From Alphaproteobacteria bacterium (GTDB lineage: Bacteria; Pseudomonadota; Alphaproteobacteria; Micropepsales; Micropepsaceae), in the NCBI GenBank assembly GCA_028871795.1, contig JAGWMG010000015.1, forward strand, positions 1 through 64,000: a DNA stretch of 64,000 nt, written 5' to 3'. This document shows positions 9,637 through 18,600 of the stretch, one piece after another. The translations under genes were made by a program, and so were the position numbers. The notes beneath the pieces are model-generated. The model was not told the DNA's origin, ran no database searches, and saw nothing but the letters and a program-made list of their open reading frames with translations. Within the stretch, counting starts at the first letter, position 1. Each line of letters begins with the position of its first letter.

Positions 9637-10104
9637 TCAGAGACGATCGCCGGCCGCGATCCAAATCCGGGCAAGAACTTCGATGCCCGCGGCATCATAT
9701 TCGTCGAAGCGATCGAAGAGGGGGCTGTCGAGGTCGAGCACGCCGACGACCTGCCCGCCGGCGAGGAGCGGCACAACGAGTTCGGAATTGGAGGCGGTGT
9801 CGCAGGCAATGTGCCCAGGGAAGCGGTGCACGTCGGCAACGACGATGGTCTTGGCGTCTGCGGCTGCGATCCCACACACGCCCTCACCCATCGCGATGCG
9901 CACGCAGGCGGGCCTACCTTGGAAGGGCCCGAGCACGAGGTCGTTTCCTTTCACGAAATAGAAGCCCGCCCAGTTGAGATCAGGCAGCGTCTGCCAGATC
10001 AAGGCGGAGAGATTGGCGGCATTGGCGGTCGCGTCGCGTTCGCCGGCGAGCAGCCCGCGCGCCTGGCGCGCCAGTTCTTCGTAGAGCTCGCGTTTCGCAT
10101 TCAC
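9637..10104 (-). CDS. msrC: Free methionine-(R)-sulfoxide reductase (GAF domain)
   Basis: The protein of 155 residues is a single GAF domain that reduces free L-methionine-(R)-sulfoxide in the cytoplasm, protecting against oxidation. The family signature is complete: LGPFQGRPACVRI, GEGVCGIAAA and GHIACDTASNSELVVPL, giving the three functional cysteines at about residues 67, 77 and 101. The GTG start at 10104 overlaps the stop of the upstream membrane-protein gene as GTGA, and the N-terminus then matches YebR/MsrC proteins. A longer frame continues upstream but runs antisense-like through the neighbour, so it is not used. The overlap suggests translational coupling with the membrane protein. 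Confidence 0.92.
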   Translation of the reverse strand: MNAKRELYEELARQARGLLAGERDATANAANLSALIWQTLPDLNWAGFYFVKGNDLVLGPFQGRPACVRIAMGEGVCGIAAADAKTIVVADVHRFPGHIACDTASNSELVVPLLAGGQVVGVLDLDSPLFDRFDEYDAAGIEVLARIWIAAGDRL

Positions 10105-11519
10105 GGCGCGCCGTCCTTCACGTGGACGATCACCCAGCGATCGGCATAGAGCCTGTGCCAGCCGCCCAGCGTGTCCATCGTGCCGGCAGCGGGATTGTCC
10201 GCGGCAAAGATCGTCCAGCGCACGTGAAACCTGGCGAGTGCGGCTTCCAGCGCCGGCTTGTCGGGATGCACGATTTTCGCGTAGCGGACGAGGAACTTCT
10301 CGCCGTAAAGCTCGGCGCGGCTGTCGATGAACGGCCGCACGTCGTTGAAAATCAGATAACCGCCGAAGGCATAGTCGTTGAGCACGGGGTTGCGCCGGAG
10401 CGCCGCCGGCACCCGGGCGAGTGCGGTGGCCGGCGTCACCGGCCCGTCGCCGCGCTCGAGCGGCAGCCACAGCCGCAGGGCGGTCAATGCGGCGACAAGC
10501 GCGGCGAAAGCGGCGGCCATGGCAACGGCGTGTTGCGGCGCTTGCGGGCGCGGAGCGTTCTGCACGGCGCGGCCGAGCGGTTCGGCGAGAACCAGCGGGC
10601 CGACGATGGCGATCAGCATGTGGTGGCGCACGTGGATCAGCGCGAGATACAACAGACCCAGGAGAATCAGGATGCGCAGAGGCTTTATCCGCGCGCCGCG
10701 CGACAGCAGGACGTAAAGCGCCGCCGCGGCGGCAAAGGCCAGCGGCTGGAAGCTGCGAAAATCGGTCGGAGCCCACTCGCCGATCATCTGCAGACCTGGT
10801 ATCGCCATGAGCTTGAACGGGAAGATGAGTCCGTAAATCCCGTGCGGCGAGACCATGGCCGCAAGCAGCGCCAGCCCGGCGAATATCCCCCAGCGCCGCA
10901 GAGCCCGGTTCGGCGGCACTTCCTGCACGGCTTCCAGCGCCAAGGGCAGGATCAGCAGCAGCCCGATCAGGAAACTTGCGTGCAGATTGGCCCATAGTGT
11001 CATAAGCGGAAGCAGCCCCCACGGCGGCGCCCGGCCTTCGTCGCGCGCGATGAGAAGGCCCGCCGTCCATATCTCCAGCAGCGGCAGCGCCAGAAGATGC
11101 GGACGCGCCAACAGACTTCCCGCGACGCAGGCGAGCGACAGCAGCAGCGTGACGATCAGGACGATCCCGTCGAGCCGCCGCGACAGATGATGTGCCAGCA
11201 ACCCGGCGGTGATCGCCGCCGCCGTGCCGAACAGAAGCACCTCGCCGCTCCAGCCGGCGCAGATATAGGCGAGGGCCATGGCGATTTCCGCCAGCCATTC
11301 GTGCGTCTGCCAGGGGTGGCCGGCGAAGGTGTAGGAGAACGGATCGATGCGCAAAACGGCCTGGTTTTCGAGCATCCAGCGGCCGGCGGCGATGTGCCAA
11401 TAGGTGTCGCCGTCATTGAGAACGGCGGGCGCGAACAACACCACCGCAAATGCGGCAAGCGCGGCTCCGAAGACGACGAGACGCGCGTCTGCAGGCGGTT
11501 TCGGCAAAGACAGCGCCAA
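10101..11519 (-). CDS. Polytopic membrane protein, unknown function
   Basis: The product has 472 residues from a TTG start at 11519; no ATG or GTG suits the N-terminus better and no strong ribosome site is visible. There are about nine to eleven hydrophobic segments. After the first is a conserved-looking loop, DGDTYWHIAAGRWML followed by FAGHPWQTHEWLAEI, reminiscent of GT-C-type membrane glycosyltransferase-like proteins with an acidic first loop. The last about 130 residues are soluble, with short beta-rich motifs. I know similar uncharacterised proteins in alphaproteobacteria but cannot give a reaction. Its stop overlaps the msrC start by four bases, so they probably share a transcript. 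Confidence 0.75.
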   Translation of the reverse strand: MALSLPKPPADARLVVFGAALAAFAVVLFAPAVLNDGDTYWHIAAGRWMLENQAVLRIDPFSYTFAGHPWQTHEWLAEIAMALAYICAGWSGEVLLFGTAAAITAGLLAHHLSRRLDGIVLIVTLLLSLACVAGSLLARPHLLALPLLEIWTAGLLIARDEGRAPPWGLLPLMTLWANLHASFLIGLLLILPLALEAVQEVPPNRALRRWGIFAGLALLAAMVSPHGIYGLIFPFKLMAIPGLQMIGEWAPTDFRSFQPLAFAAAAALYVLLSRGARIKPLRILILLGLLYLALIHVRHHMLIAIVGPLVLAEPLGRAVQNAPRPQAPQHAVAMAAAFAALVAALTALRLWLPLERGDGPVTPATALARVPAALRRNPVLNDYAFGGYLIFNDVRPFIDSRAELYGEKFLVRYAKIVHPDKPALEAALARFHVRWTIFAADNPAAGTMDTLGGWHRLYADRWVIVHVKDGAP

Positions 11520-11601
11520 TCGATGGCCCGCTCAAGGAACGTCGCTTCCCTGCCTACGCGGTCGTCTGCGAAGCGTCAAGAATCCGCAGCCGCCGGCGGA
11601 T

Positions 11602-12138
11602 TCAATTGCCGGAGTCGGAAATCGCCTGGCGCACGGTGGCGCTCAGGCGGCCTTTGTTGGCGTAGTCCCAGCTCCCGCCATAGCCGATGTCGTCGATCCG
11701 CCACCCCGCTGGCGTCTTTGTCAGATAGGCCGTGTCGGTCCAGCGTGTCGGCGGGTCTTTCTTGTCGTCGTAGACGAAGTCGACGGGACAGCGCGCTTGT
11801 GCGCCGTTCGTCTTGCAGGCGCCGACTGTGTAAGAGGTGGCGCCTTCGAACATCGAGGTGAAGAGATCGCCCTCGATGAGCGGCGGCGAATCCTTGTTCG
11901 CCTTGTTGAACTTCGTCTGCGCCGCATTGCCGTCGGCGAGAAGCTTGTCGAGAGCCGCGGATATGAAAGGCGCATATTTCGCGCGGCCGGCCGCATCCGG
12001 AATGCCGTCGGACGGATGGAACGTCGAATAGACCGCATAGAATCCTTCTGCCGTCTTGGCCGGCGACGAGGTATCGGCGGCGGCGGCCGCAAAAGCGACC
12101 GATGCAAGACATGGCGCGATGAGATGCAGCAGTTTCAT
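11602..12138 (-). CDS. Secreted DUF3828-like protein
   Basis: The 178-residue product has a signal peptide with a cleavage site after AFAAAAA near residue 21. The mature part has features of DUF3828 periplasmic proteins: an N-terminal FYAVYSTF helix, the phrase FTSMFEGA, a central VDFVYDD strand, and WRIDDIGYGG near the C-terminus. The family has a cystatin-like fold and no known activity. ATG 12138 overlaps the mscL stop as ATGA, so it is likely translated together with the mechanosensitive channel gene. Regulation is not visible. Confidence 0.75.
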   Translation of the reverse strand: MKLLHLIAPCLASVAFAAAAADTSSPAKTAEGFYAVYSTFHPSDGIPDAAGRAKYAPFISAALDKLLADGNAAQTKFNKANKDSPPLIEGDLFTSMFEGATSYTVGACKTNGAQARCPVDFVYDDKKDPPTRWTDTAYLTKTPAGWRIDDIGYGGSWDYANKGRLSATVRQAISDSGN

Positions 12139-12545
12139 GGTTGCTTCTTCAGCAGATCGCGAATTTCGCGCAGCAGAACGACATCCTCTGGCGGCGGTGC
12201 GGACGCTGCCGGCTTGGGTCCGAAGAACCGATTGATCTGGCGCATCACCAGGAACAGCACGAAGGCGACGATCAGGAAGCTGATCACCGCGTTCAGGAAG
12301 ACGCCGTAGTTGATGGTGATGGCGCCGGCCTTGGCTGCTTCGGCGAGCGTGGCGTAGTGGCCGCCCTTCAGAACGACATAAAGATTTGAGAAATCGATAC
12401 CTCCGGTGATCCAGCCGATGGGCGGGGTGATCACGTCCTTGACCAGCGAATTGACGATGCCGGTGAACGCCGCGCCGATGATGACGCCGACCGCGAGGTC
12501 GACGGCGCTGCCGCGCATGGCAAACTTCTTGAATTCCTCGAACAT
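12135..12545 (-). CDS. mscL: Large-conductance mechanosensitive channel MscL
   Basis: The 136-residue protein forms a homopentameric inner-membrane pore that opens on hypo-osmotic shock. The N-terminal amphipathic helix and TM1 are diagnostic (FEEFKKFAMRGSAVDLAVGV, followed by IIGAAFTGIVNSLV). A periplasmic loop carries GGHYATLAEAAKAGA, TM2 lies at about residues 78-98, and the cytoplasmic tail ends with the conserved LLREIRDLLKK helix. ATG 12545 gives the family length; the frame stays open upstream through the neighbour without similarity. The downstream DUF3828 gene overlaps by four bases. Confidence 0.96.
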   Translation of the reverse strand: MFEEFKKFAMRGSAVDLAVGVIIGAAFTGIVNSLVKDVITPPIGWITGGIDFSNLYVVLKGGHYATLAEAAKAGAITINYGVFLNAVISFLIVAFVLFLVMRQINRFFGPKPAASAPPPEDVVLLREIRDLLKKQP

Positions 12546-12571
12546 GGCACTCCCGGCAACGGCGTCGCGCG

Positions 12572-12961
12572 CTAGTTTATCGCGGCGGGTCCGTCGCGCC
12601 CAGGGAGCAGTCGCTCGGCCTGCAGCAAGCTCACCAGCAGCCAACCGCAACATCCGCCCACAATGGCGCCCAGCGTGTTGGCGACTTCGTCGTAAATGTC
12701 CGGGTCGCGGCCGGTGAATCCTTGCAGGATTTCGAGCGCGCCGCCCAGAAGCACCAGCCCCAGAATCGCCCATAGGGCCCGTTTGCGGGCGCCAAGGGCT
12801 ACGGTGGCCATTCCCGCCAACCCAAAATAAGCCGTAAAATGCAAGGCCTTATCCCAGACCAACGCCGTCCAACCAGGCGGATGGGGGGTCAGCTCGCCCC
12901 ATGCCACCAGCAAGACCGCCGGCCAGAACAGATAAAGGGCCAACCAATGACTCCATTTCAT
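12572..12961 (-). CDS. VanZ-like membrane protein
   Basis: The product of about 129 residues has four hydrophobic segments and the VanZ-family pattern: WDKALHFTAYFGLAG, then GGALEILQGFTGRDPDIYDEVANTLGAIVG. Proteins of this family are uncharacterised in Gram-negative bacteria despite the name, which comes from teicoplanin resistance in enterococci. I prefer ATG 12961, which follows GAGGA by a few bases, over ATG 12979, which has no ribosome site; the extra residues would be MWRRGL. It precedes mscL by 26 bases on the same strand and may belong to its transcript. Confidence 0.82.
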   Translation of the reverse strand: MKWSHWLALYLFWPAVLLVAWGELTPHPPGWTALVWDKALHFTAYFGLAGMATVALGARKRALWAILGLVLLGGALEILQGFTGRDPDIYDEVANTLGAIVGGCCGWLLVSLLQAERLLPGRDGPAAIN

Positions 12962-13059
12962 TAGTCCTCGTCTCCACATTGAGAAAACACGCCTTAATTA
13001 CTTGCGGGGCACCATATTGCCATGGAAAGTGGCGAAATCAGGTTAAACCTGTGTTCGGC

Positions 13060-13087
13060 TTGCAAATAAGCACGCCTACCGTATAAG
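13060..13087 (+). promoter_or_regulatory. Predicted sigma-70-type promoter of the rpmI-rplT-pheST operon
   Basis: TTGCAA (13060-13065) and TATAAG (13082-13087) are separated by 16 bases and point toward rpmI. Transcription would start near 13094, leaving a leader of about 80 nucleotides. The same two hexamers with the same spacing occur upstream of rho. Confidence 0.6.
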
Positions 13088-13148
13088 ACGCGCCTTCTTC
13101 CGAGCGGCCGGGCGTAAGGGCATGCCCAGGCAGCTCCGAAAGGCAACC

Positions 13149-13162
13149 GGGACGCGCGTCCC
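13149..13162 (+). promoter_or_regulatory. Perfect hairpin palindrome just before the rpmI ribosome site
   Basis: GGGACGCGCGTCCC is a perfect 14-base palindrome ending one base before AAGGAG (13163-13168), the rpmI Shine-Dalgarno sequence. In RNA it could form a short stem that affects ribosome access. L20 autoregulation of this operon through leader structure is known in E. coli and Bacillus, but whether this stem takes part is inference. Confidence 0.4.
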
Positions 13163-13174
13163 AAGGAGACCAAA

Positions 13175-13372
13175 ATGCCCAAGATGAAGACCAAGTCGGG
13201 CGCCAAAAAGCGCTTCAAACTCACGGCCAAGGGCAAGATCAAGACGGGCCAGACGGGCAAGCGCCACCGCCTGATCTCGAACACGCCGGCCCGCACGCGC
13301 GATCTGCGCGGCACCGCGCTGCTGTCCGAATCCGAAACCCAGCGCGTCAAGCGCTGGATGCCGTACGGCTGA
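13175..13372 (+). CDS. rpmI: 50S ribosomal protein L35
   Basis: The 65-residue, very basic protein is L35 of the large ribosomal subunit. It has the family start [15 protein letters not shown], then [22 protein letters not shown] sequence in the middle, and ends KRWMPYG. AAGGAG lies six bases before the ATG. It opens the operon rpmI-rplT-pheS-pheT; infC, which often precedes rpmI, is not here. Confidence 0.98.
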   Translation: MPKMKTKSGAKKRFKLTAKGKIKTGQTGKRHRLISNTPARTRDLRGTALLSESETQRVKRWMPYG

Positions 13373-13385
13373 GGAGGATCAGAGC

Positions 13386-13742
13386 ATGTCCCGAGCCCCC
13401 CGCGCCGTCCCCTCTCACGCCCGCCGCAAGCGCGTCTTCAAGGCCGCCAAAGGCTTTTACGGCCGCCGCAAGAACACGATCACCTCGGCGAATGCCGCCG
13501 TCGACCGCTCGCTGCAGCATAACTACATCGGCCGCAAGCAGAAGAAGCGCAACTTCCGCGCCCTGTGGATCCAGCGCATCAACGCGGCCTGCCGCGAGCA
13601 CGGCTTGACCTACAGCCGATTTATCAGCGGGCTCCTCAAGGCCGGAATCGAAATCGACCGCAAGGTCCTTGCCGATCTCGCCGTCAAGGAGCCCGGTGCC
13701 TTCAAGGCTCTGGTGGATCAGGCAGGCGGCGCGAAAGCGTAG
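13386..13742 (+). CDS. rplT: 50S ribosomal protein L20
   Basis: The 118-residue basic protein is L20, an early 23S rRNA-binding assembly protein and, in some bacteria, a translational repressor of its own operon. Family blocks are clear: [56 protein letters not shown] and [14 protein letters not shown]. It starts 13 bases after rpmI behind a GAGGA site and is followed by pheS after 81 bases. Confidence 0.98.
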   Translation: MSRAPRAVPSHARRKRVFKAAKGFYGRRKNTITSANAAVDRSLQHNYIGRKQKKRNFRALWIQRINAACREHGLTYSRFISGLLKAGIEIDRKVLADLAVKEPGAFKALVDQAGGAKA

Positions 13743-13823
13743 GACGCGACACCCTATCGGAGCCAACGGGTCTTGGCAGTTGCCAAGCTCCGTGATTCAA
13801 CCGGTTTCGAAACGGGGTTTCCG

Positions 13824-14900
13824 ATGAGCGACATTCAAGTCCTTGAGCGCCAGATTCGAGACGCCATTGCGGGCGCCGCCGACGAAGCGGCGCTCGAATC
13901 CGTACGCGTGTCCGCACTCGGCAAGAAGGGCGCTGTCAGCGAACTGCTGAAGACGCTGGGGTCCATGACGCCGGACGAGCGCAGGGAGAAGGGCGCGCTG
14001 TTCAACGCGCTGCGCGACCGCGTGGCGGAGGCCATCGCGGCGCGCAAGACCGTTCTCGAAAAAGAAGTGCTGGACGCGCGCCTTGCCTTCGAACGCGTCG
14101 ACGTCACCCTGCCCCCGCGTCCGCAAGCCGCCGGAACGGTGCATCCCGTCAGCCAGGTCCTGGACGAAGTGACGGCGATCTTCGCCGATCTGGGATTTGC
14201 CGTTGCCGAAGGCCCGGACGTCGAATACGACGACTACAATTTCACCAAGCTCAACATCCCGCCCGATCATCCGGCGCGTCAGATGCACGACACCTTCTAC
14301 GTGGCGAAGCAGGCCGACGGCTCGCGCCACGTCCTGCGCACGCACACCTCGCCGGTGCAGGTGCGTACCATGCTGAAGCAGTCCCCGCCGATCCGCATCA
14401 TTTCGCCGGGGCGCGCCTATCGCGTGGATTCCGACGCCACCCATTCGCCGATGTTCCACCAGTTCGAAGGCCTGGTGATCGACGAGGTCACGCATCTGGG
14501 CCATCTCAAATGGGTGCTGGAGGAATTCTGCAAGGCATTCTTCGAAGTCGACGCGGTCGAGATGCGGGCGCGGCCGAGCTTCTTCCCCTTCACCGAACCG
14601 AGCGTGGAATGGGATCTGCGCTGCGACCGCTCCGGCGGACAGATCAAGTTCGGCCAAGGCAACGACTGGCTGGAGCTGGCCGGCTCCGGCATGGTGCACC
14701 CGCGCGTGCTGGAGAATTGCGGCATCGATCCCGCGCGTTACCAAGGCTACGCCTTCGGCGGCGGCATCGACCGCCTTGCCATGCTGAAATACGCCATCCC
14801 CGACATCCGCTCCTTCTTCGAATCCGATCTGCGCTGGCTTAGGCATTACGGCTTCGCGGCCCTCGACGTCCCCACCTTGGACGGAGGCCTCAGCGGATGA
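13824..14900 (+). CDS. pheS: Phenylalanyl-tRNA synthetase alpha subunit
   Basis: PheS and PheT form the alpha2-beta2 enzyme that charges tRNA-Phe. The 358-residue protein has an N-terminal coiled-coil region, then class II synthetase motifs: [45 protein letters not shown] and the C-terminal [15 protein letters not shown] 13824 follows GGGG with suitable spacing and gives the usual N-terminus; an upstream in-frame start at 13773 would add 17 unconserved residues. The stop overlaps the pheT start as ATGA. Confidence 0.97.
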   Translation: MSDIQVLERQIRDAIAGAADEAALESVRVSALGKKGAVSELLKTLGSMTPDERREKGALFNALRDRVAEAIAARKTVLEKEVLDARLAFERVDVTLPPRPQAAGTVHPVSQVLDEVTAIFADLGFAVAEGPDVEYDDYNFTKLNIPPDHPARQMHDTFYVAKQADGSRHVLRTHTSPVQVRTMLKQSPPIRIISPGRAYRVDSDATHSPMFHQFEGLVIDEVTHLGHLKWVLEEFCKAFFEVDAVEMRARPSFFPFTEPSVEWDLRCDRSGGQIKFGQGNDWLELAGSGMVHPRVLENCGIDPARYQGYAFGGGIDRLAMLKYAIPDIRSFFESDLRWLRHYGFAALDVPTLDGGLSG

Positions 14901-17287
14901 AATTTTCTCTCTCCTGGCTGAAGGACCATCTGGATACCGACGCCGGCGCCGCAGCCATCGCCGACAAGCTCACCGGCATCGGCCTGGAAGTCGAATCCGT
15001 GGAGGACGCCGGCGCGCAGCTGAAGGATTTTGTGGTCGGTTATGTCGTCTCGGCGGAAAAGCATCCCAATGCCGACAAGTTGAAGCTGTGCGTCGTGGAT
15101 ACCGGAACCGGCTCTCCGGTCCAGGTCGTCTGCGGCGCGCCCAATGCGCATACCGGCATGAAAGGCGTCTTCGCGCGGCCCGGCACCGTCATTCCGGCGA
15201 GCGGCGAGGTGCTGAAGATCGGCACCATCCGCGGCGTGGAATCGCGCGGCATGTTGTGTTCAGGGCGTGAGCTTCTCATTTCCGACGATCACGACGGCAT
15301 CATCGAGCTGGCCGACGACGCCAAGGTCGGCGAACCGGCGTCCAAGGCGCTCGGCCTCACCGACGCGGTGATTGATGTCGCCATCACGCCCAATCGCGGC
15401 GACTGCACCTCGGTGTATGGCATCGCGCGCGACCTTGCCGCGGCGGGATTGGGCAAGCTGAAAACTCCGCCCGTCAAACCCGTTGCGGGGAAATTTCCCT
15501 GTCCGAAAAAGATCGCTCTGAACTTCACACCCGAAAGCAAATCGGCTTGTCCGCTGTTCGCCGGTCGCGTGGTGCGCGGCGTGAAGAACGGGCCTTCTCC
15601 GAAATGGGTCCGGGATCGCTTGAAGGCCATCGGCCTGCGTCCGATCTCGGCGCTGGTCGACGTGTCGAACTTGATCGCGCACGACCGCGGCCGGCCGTTG
15701 CATGTTTACGACGCCGACAAGCTCAGAGGCAATGTGCAAGCCCGTCTGGCGAAAGACGGCGAAAGGATTCTGGCGCTTGACGGCAAGACCTACATCCTCG
15801 ATTCCGAGATGTGCGTGATCGCCGACGATGTCAGCGTGCACGACATCGGCGGCATCATGGGCGGCGAGGAATCTGGCTGTTGCGAGACCACGGCGAACGT
15901 CTTCATCGAAGCCGCTTATTTCGATCCGGTGCGCATTGCGGCGACCGGACGCAAGCTGCAACTGCAATCGGACGCGCGCTACCGCTTCGAGCGGGGCGTC
16001 GATCCGGAATTCGTGGTGGGGGGCCTCGAACTGGCGACGCGGTTCATTCTCGACTGGTGTGGCGGCGAGCCCTCCGAAATCGTTGTCGCCGGCGCGATAC
16101 CGCCGTGGCGCCGCGCGATCAGGTTTTCACCGGCCACCGTGAAGCGGCTGGGCGGTCTCGATGTGCCCCGTGACAAGATCGTCCGTATCCTGACCAACCT
16201 CGGCTTCACCGTGGAGGGCGCCAACCCGTTGCAGGTCATCCCGCCCTCCTGGCGCGGCGACATCGACGGGCCCGCCGACCTGGTCGAGGAAGTCGTGCGC
16301 ATCTTCGGCCTCGAGCATGTGCCGTCCGTACCGATGTCGCGGCCGCACGCCATTGCGCGCCCGGTGCTGACGCCGGCCCAGAAACGCGCACGTCTGGTGC
16401 GCCGGGCGCTGGCCGCCCGCGGCTTCAACGAAACGATTTCCTTCACCTTCATCCCGCGCGCCGACGCCCAGCTGTTCGGGGGTGGAGATGACGCCCGCCA
16501 GTTGGAGAATCCCATCGCCGCCGATCTGGATGCGCTGCGCCCGTCGCTGCTGCCCTCGCTGCTGGCGGCTGCGGAGTGCAACATCGCACGCGGTACTTCC
16601 GATCTGATGCTGTTCGAGATCGGCGCGGCCTTCGACAACGGCATGCCGGGCGGACAACAGACGGTCGCGGCCGGGCTGCGCGTCGGGCAAGGGCTGCGCA
16701 GTTGGACGAAATCCTCCCACCCTGCCGACACCTTCGACGCCAAGGCCGACATGCTGGCGGTCCTCGAAGCGGCGGCAGGTTCGCCCATGACCGCGCCGGT
16801 GAAGGCCGGCGCGGCGCCGTGGTATCACCCCGGCCGCTCGGGCACGCTGGCCTTGGGCCCGAAAGTGCTGGCCAGATTCGGCGAACTCCACCCCAAGGTG
16901 CTGGCGAGATTCGCCCTCAAAGTTCCCGCCAGTGCCTTCGAGATTTTCCTGGAGGCGCTTCCGGAGCCAAAATCGAAGGGCAAGACCAGCTTCGCGCCAT
17001 CGCCCTATCAGGCGGTGGAGCGCGATTTCGCCTTCGTGGTGGAAGCCAAGGTGACGGCGGAGGAGATCGTGCGCGCGGTCAAGAGCGCGGAGCGTGCACT
17101 CATCGAATCCGTCACCGTGTTCGACGTCTACGAAGGCAAGGGCATCCCCGAAGGAAAGAAATCGCTTGCCGTCGCCGTCCGCCTGCAGCCAAGGGAAAAG
17201 ACCCTGACCGACGCGGAAATCGACGTCGTGGCGCAGAAAATCGTGGCGGTCGTCGCCAAGGCGACTGGCGCAACGCTGCGTTCCTGA
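14897..17287 (+). CDS. pheT: Phenylalanyl-tRNA synthetase beta subunit
   Basis: The 796-residue protein has the usual PheT domain order. Residues about 39-150 are the tRNA-binding OB fold ([18 protein letters not shown]), followed by the B3/B4 editing domain ([31 protein letters not shown]), then B5 and the catalytic-like core ([17 protein letters not shown]). Residues about 700-796 are the ferredoxin-like anticodon-binding domain ([12 protein letters not shown] and [16 protein letters not shown] sequence). It ends the ribosomal protein/synthetase operon and is coupled to pheS by a four-base overlap. Confidence 0.97.
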   Translation: MKFSLSWLKDHLDTDAGAAAIADKLTGIGLEVESVEDAGAQLKDFVVGYVVSAEKHPNADKLKLCVVDTGTGSPVQVVCGAPNAHTGMKGVFARPGTVIPASGEVLKIGTIRGVESRGMLCSGRELLISDDHDGIIELADDAKVGEPASKALGLTDAVIDVAITPNRGDCTSVYGIARDLAAAGLGKLKTPPVKPVAGKFPCPKKIALNFTPESKSACPLFAGRVVRGVKNGPSPKWVRDRLKAIGLRPISALVDVSNLIAHDRGRPLHVYDADKLRGNVQARLAKDGERILALDGKTYILDSEMCVIADDVSVHDIGGIMGGEESGCCETTANVFIEAAYFDPVRIAATGRKLQLQSDARYRFERGVDPEFVVGGLELATRFILDWCGGEPSEIVVAGAIPPWRRAIRFSPATVKRLGGLDVPRDKIVRILTNLGFTVEGANPLQVIPPSWRGDIDGPADLVEEVVRIFGLEHVPSVPMSRPHAIARPVLTPAQKRARLVRRALAARGFNETISFTFIPRADAQLFGGGDDARQLENPIAADLDALRPSLLPSLLAAAECNIARGTSDLMLFEIGAAFDNGMPGGQQTVAAGLRVGQGLRSWTKSSHPADTFDAKADMLAVLEAAAGSPMTAPVKAGAAPWYHPGRSGTLALGPKVLARFGELHPKVLARFALKVPASAFEIFLEALPEPKSKGKTSFAPSPYQAVERDFAFVVEAKVTAEEIVRAVKSAERALIESVTVFDVYEGKGIPEGKKSLAVAVRLQPREKTLTDAEIDVVAQKIVAVVAKATGATLRS

Positions 17288-17418
17288 TGTCATCATGGCG
17301 CCACAGCCGCGGCGGAGACGCTCGGCCCTTCGAAGCCTGGACAAAAGCGTTCGAGCGCGGCGATCTGGAGTTGGGAATGCCGACAAGTCATCTTCATCTG
17401 TTGTGACGGACCTAAGCG

Positions 17419-18600
17419 ATGACGCGTACGCAAAGCTTCGACGCCAAATCGGGTCTCGCCTTCGTCGTCGCTTTCGGCGTCGTCAGTCTGTTCGCGGACA
17501 TGGCCTATGAGGGTATGCGCGGTATCTCGGGGCCGTTCCTGGCGGGGCTCGGGGCGAGCGGCGCGGCCGTCGGCATTATCGCGGGCACCGGCGAATTGAC
17601 CGGCTACGTGCTGCGGTTGGTCTCGGGACGCCTGGCCGAACGCACGCGCCTTTATTGGCCGCTCACGCTCGCCGGTTACGTCCTGCAGATGGCTGCCGTG
17701 CCTCTCCTGGCGCTGGCGGGAAGCTGGTGGGCGGCAGCCGCCCTCATCATCGTGGAGCGCGCCGGCAAGGCGGTGCGCAATCCGGCCGCCAACACCATGA
17801 TGTCGCGCGCCGGCGAGCATATCGGCCAGGGCTGGGCGTTCGGACTGCGCGAGGCGCTCGATCAGACCGGCGCGCTGACGGGGCCGCTGATTGCGGCGTT
17901 CGTGCTCGCCCGCCATCACGAATACCGTATGGCGTTTCTCTGGCTCGGCGTGCCGGCGACGCTGACGCTGGTCACGGTCGCCGCCGCTGCTTTGCGCTTT
18001 CCCTATGCGGGCCATGTGCGCACAGTGGAAAAGAAAACCGACGGCGGCGGGTTGTCGCGCGCCTTTTGGATTTACACGGCCAGCGCGGCGCTGTTCGCTT
18101 TCGGATTCGCCGACTATTCCCTCGTCGCCTATCATTATGCCAAGGCCGGCATCGTGAGCGCCGCGATCGTGCCCGTCCTCTACGCCTGCGCCATGGGAGC
18201 GGCGGGCGCCGGCTCTTTGGTGTTCGGGCGCTGGTTCGACAAACGCGGCCTCTTCGTCCTGGTTCCGGGGATTGTATTGGCCGGTGCCGCGCCGCCGCTG
18301 ATGTTCCTGGGCGGATTCGCGCTCGCCGTCTTCGGTACCGTCCTCTGGGGCGTGGCCCTTGGTATCCAGGACGCCATCATGTCAGCCGCCGTCGCCCGCC
18401 TGGTGCCCGAACAGATGCGCGCCCGCGCCTACGGAATTTTTCCCGCGGTCTACGGCGTCGCCTGGTTCGCCGGCAGTGCCTTGCTGGGCGCGCTTTACGA
18501 CGTCTCGCTGGTCGCCCTCGCAACGGTCGCCGCGCTGGCGCAATTGGCGGCGCTTGTTCCGCTTGCTCTTGCCGTGCGCGCCGGCGGCGCTTCTCAATAG
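17419..18600 (+). CDS. MFS transporter
   Basis: The 393-residue protein has about eleven to twelve hydrophobic segments in two halves and MFS-like loop motifs such as SGRLAERTRLYWPL after TM2 and FGRWFDKRGLF in the second half. The segment IVERAGKAVRNPAANTMMSRA resembles a subfamily of uncharacterised exporters. The substrate is unknown. It lies 131 bases after pheT with no visible terminator, and its 3' end overlaps the convergent secreted-protein gene by seven bases. Confidence 0.85.
   Translation: MTRTQSFDAKSGLAFVVAFGVVSLFADMAYEGMRGISGPFLAGLGASGAAVGIIAGTGELTGYVLRLVSGRLAERTRLYWPLTLAGYVLQMAAVPLLALAGSWWAAAALIIVERAGKAVRNPAANTMMSRAGEHIGQGWAFGLREALDQTGALTGPLIAAFVLARHHEYRMAFLWLGVPATLTLVTVAAAALRFPYAGHVRTVEKKTDGGGLSRAFWIYTASAALFAFGFADYSLVAYHYAKAGIVSAAIVPVLYACAMGAAGAGSLVFGRWFDKRGLFVLVPGIVLAGAAPPLMFLGGFALAVFGTVLWGVALGIQDAIMSAAVARLVPEQMRARAYGIFPAVYGVAWFAGSALLGALYDVSLVALATVAALAQLAALVPLALAVRAGGASQ

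Noticed and set aside
17287..17406. 39-codon frame just after pheT starting at an ATG overlapping the pheT stop
   Set aside because: It has no ribosome site of its own, no known family and an unremarkable composition, so coding cannot be supported.
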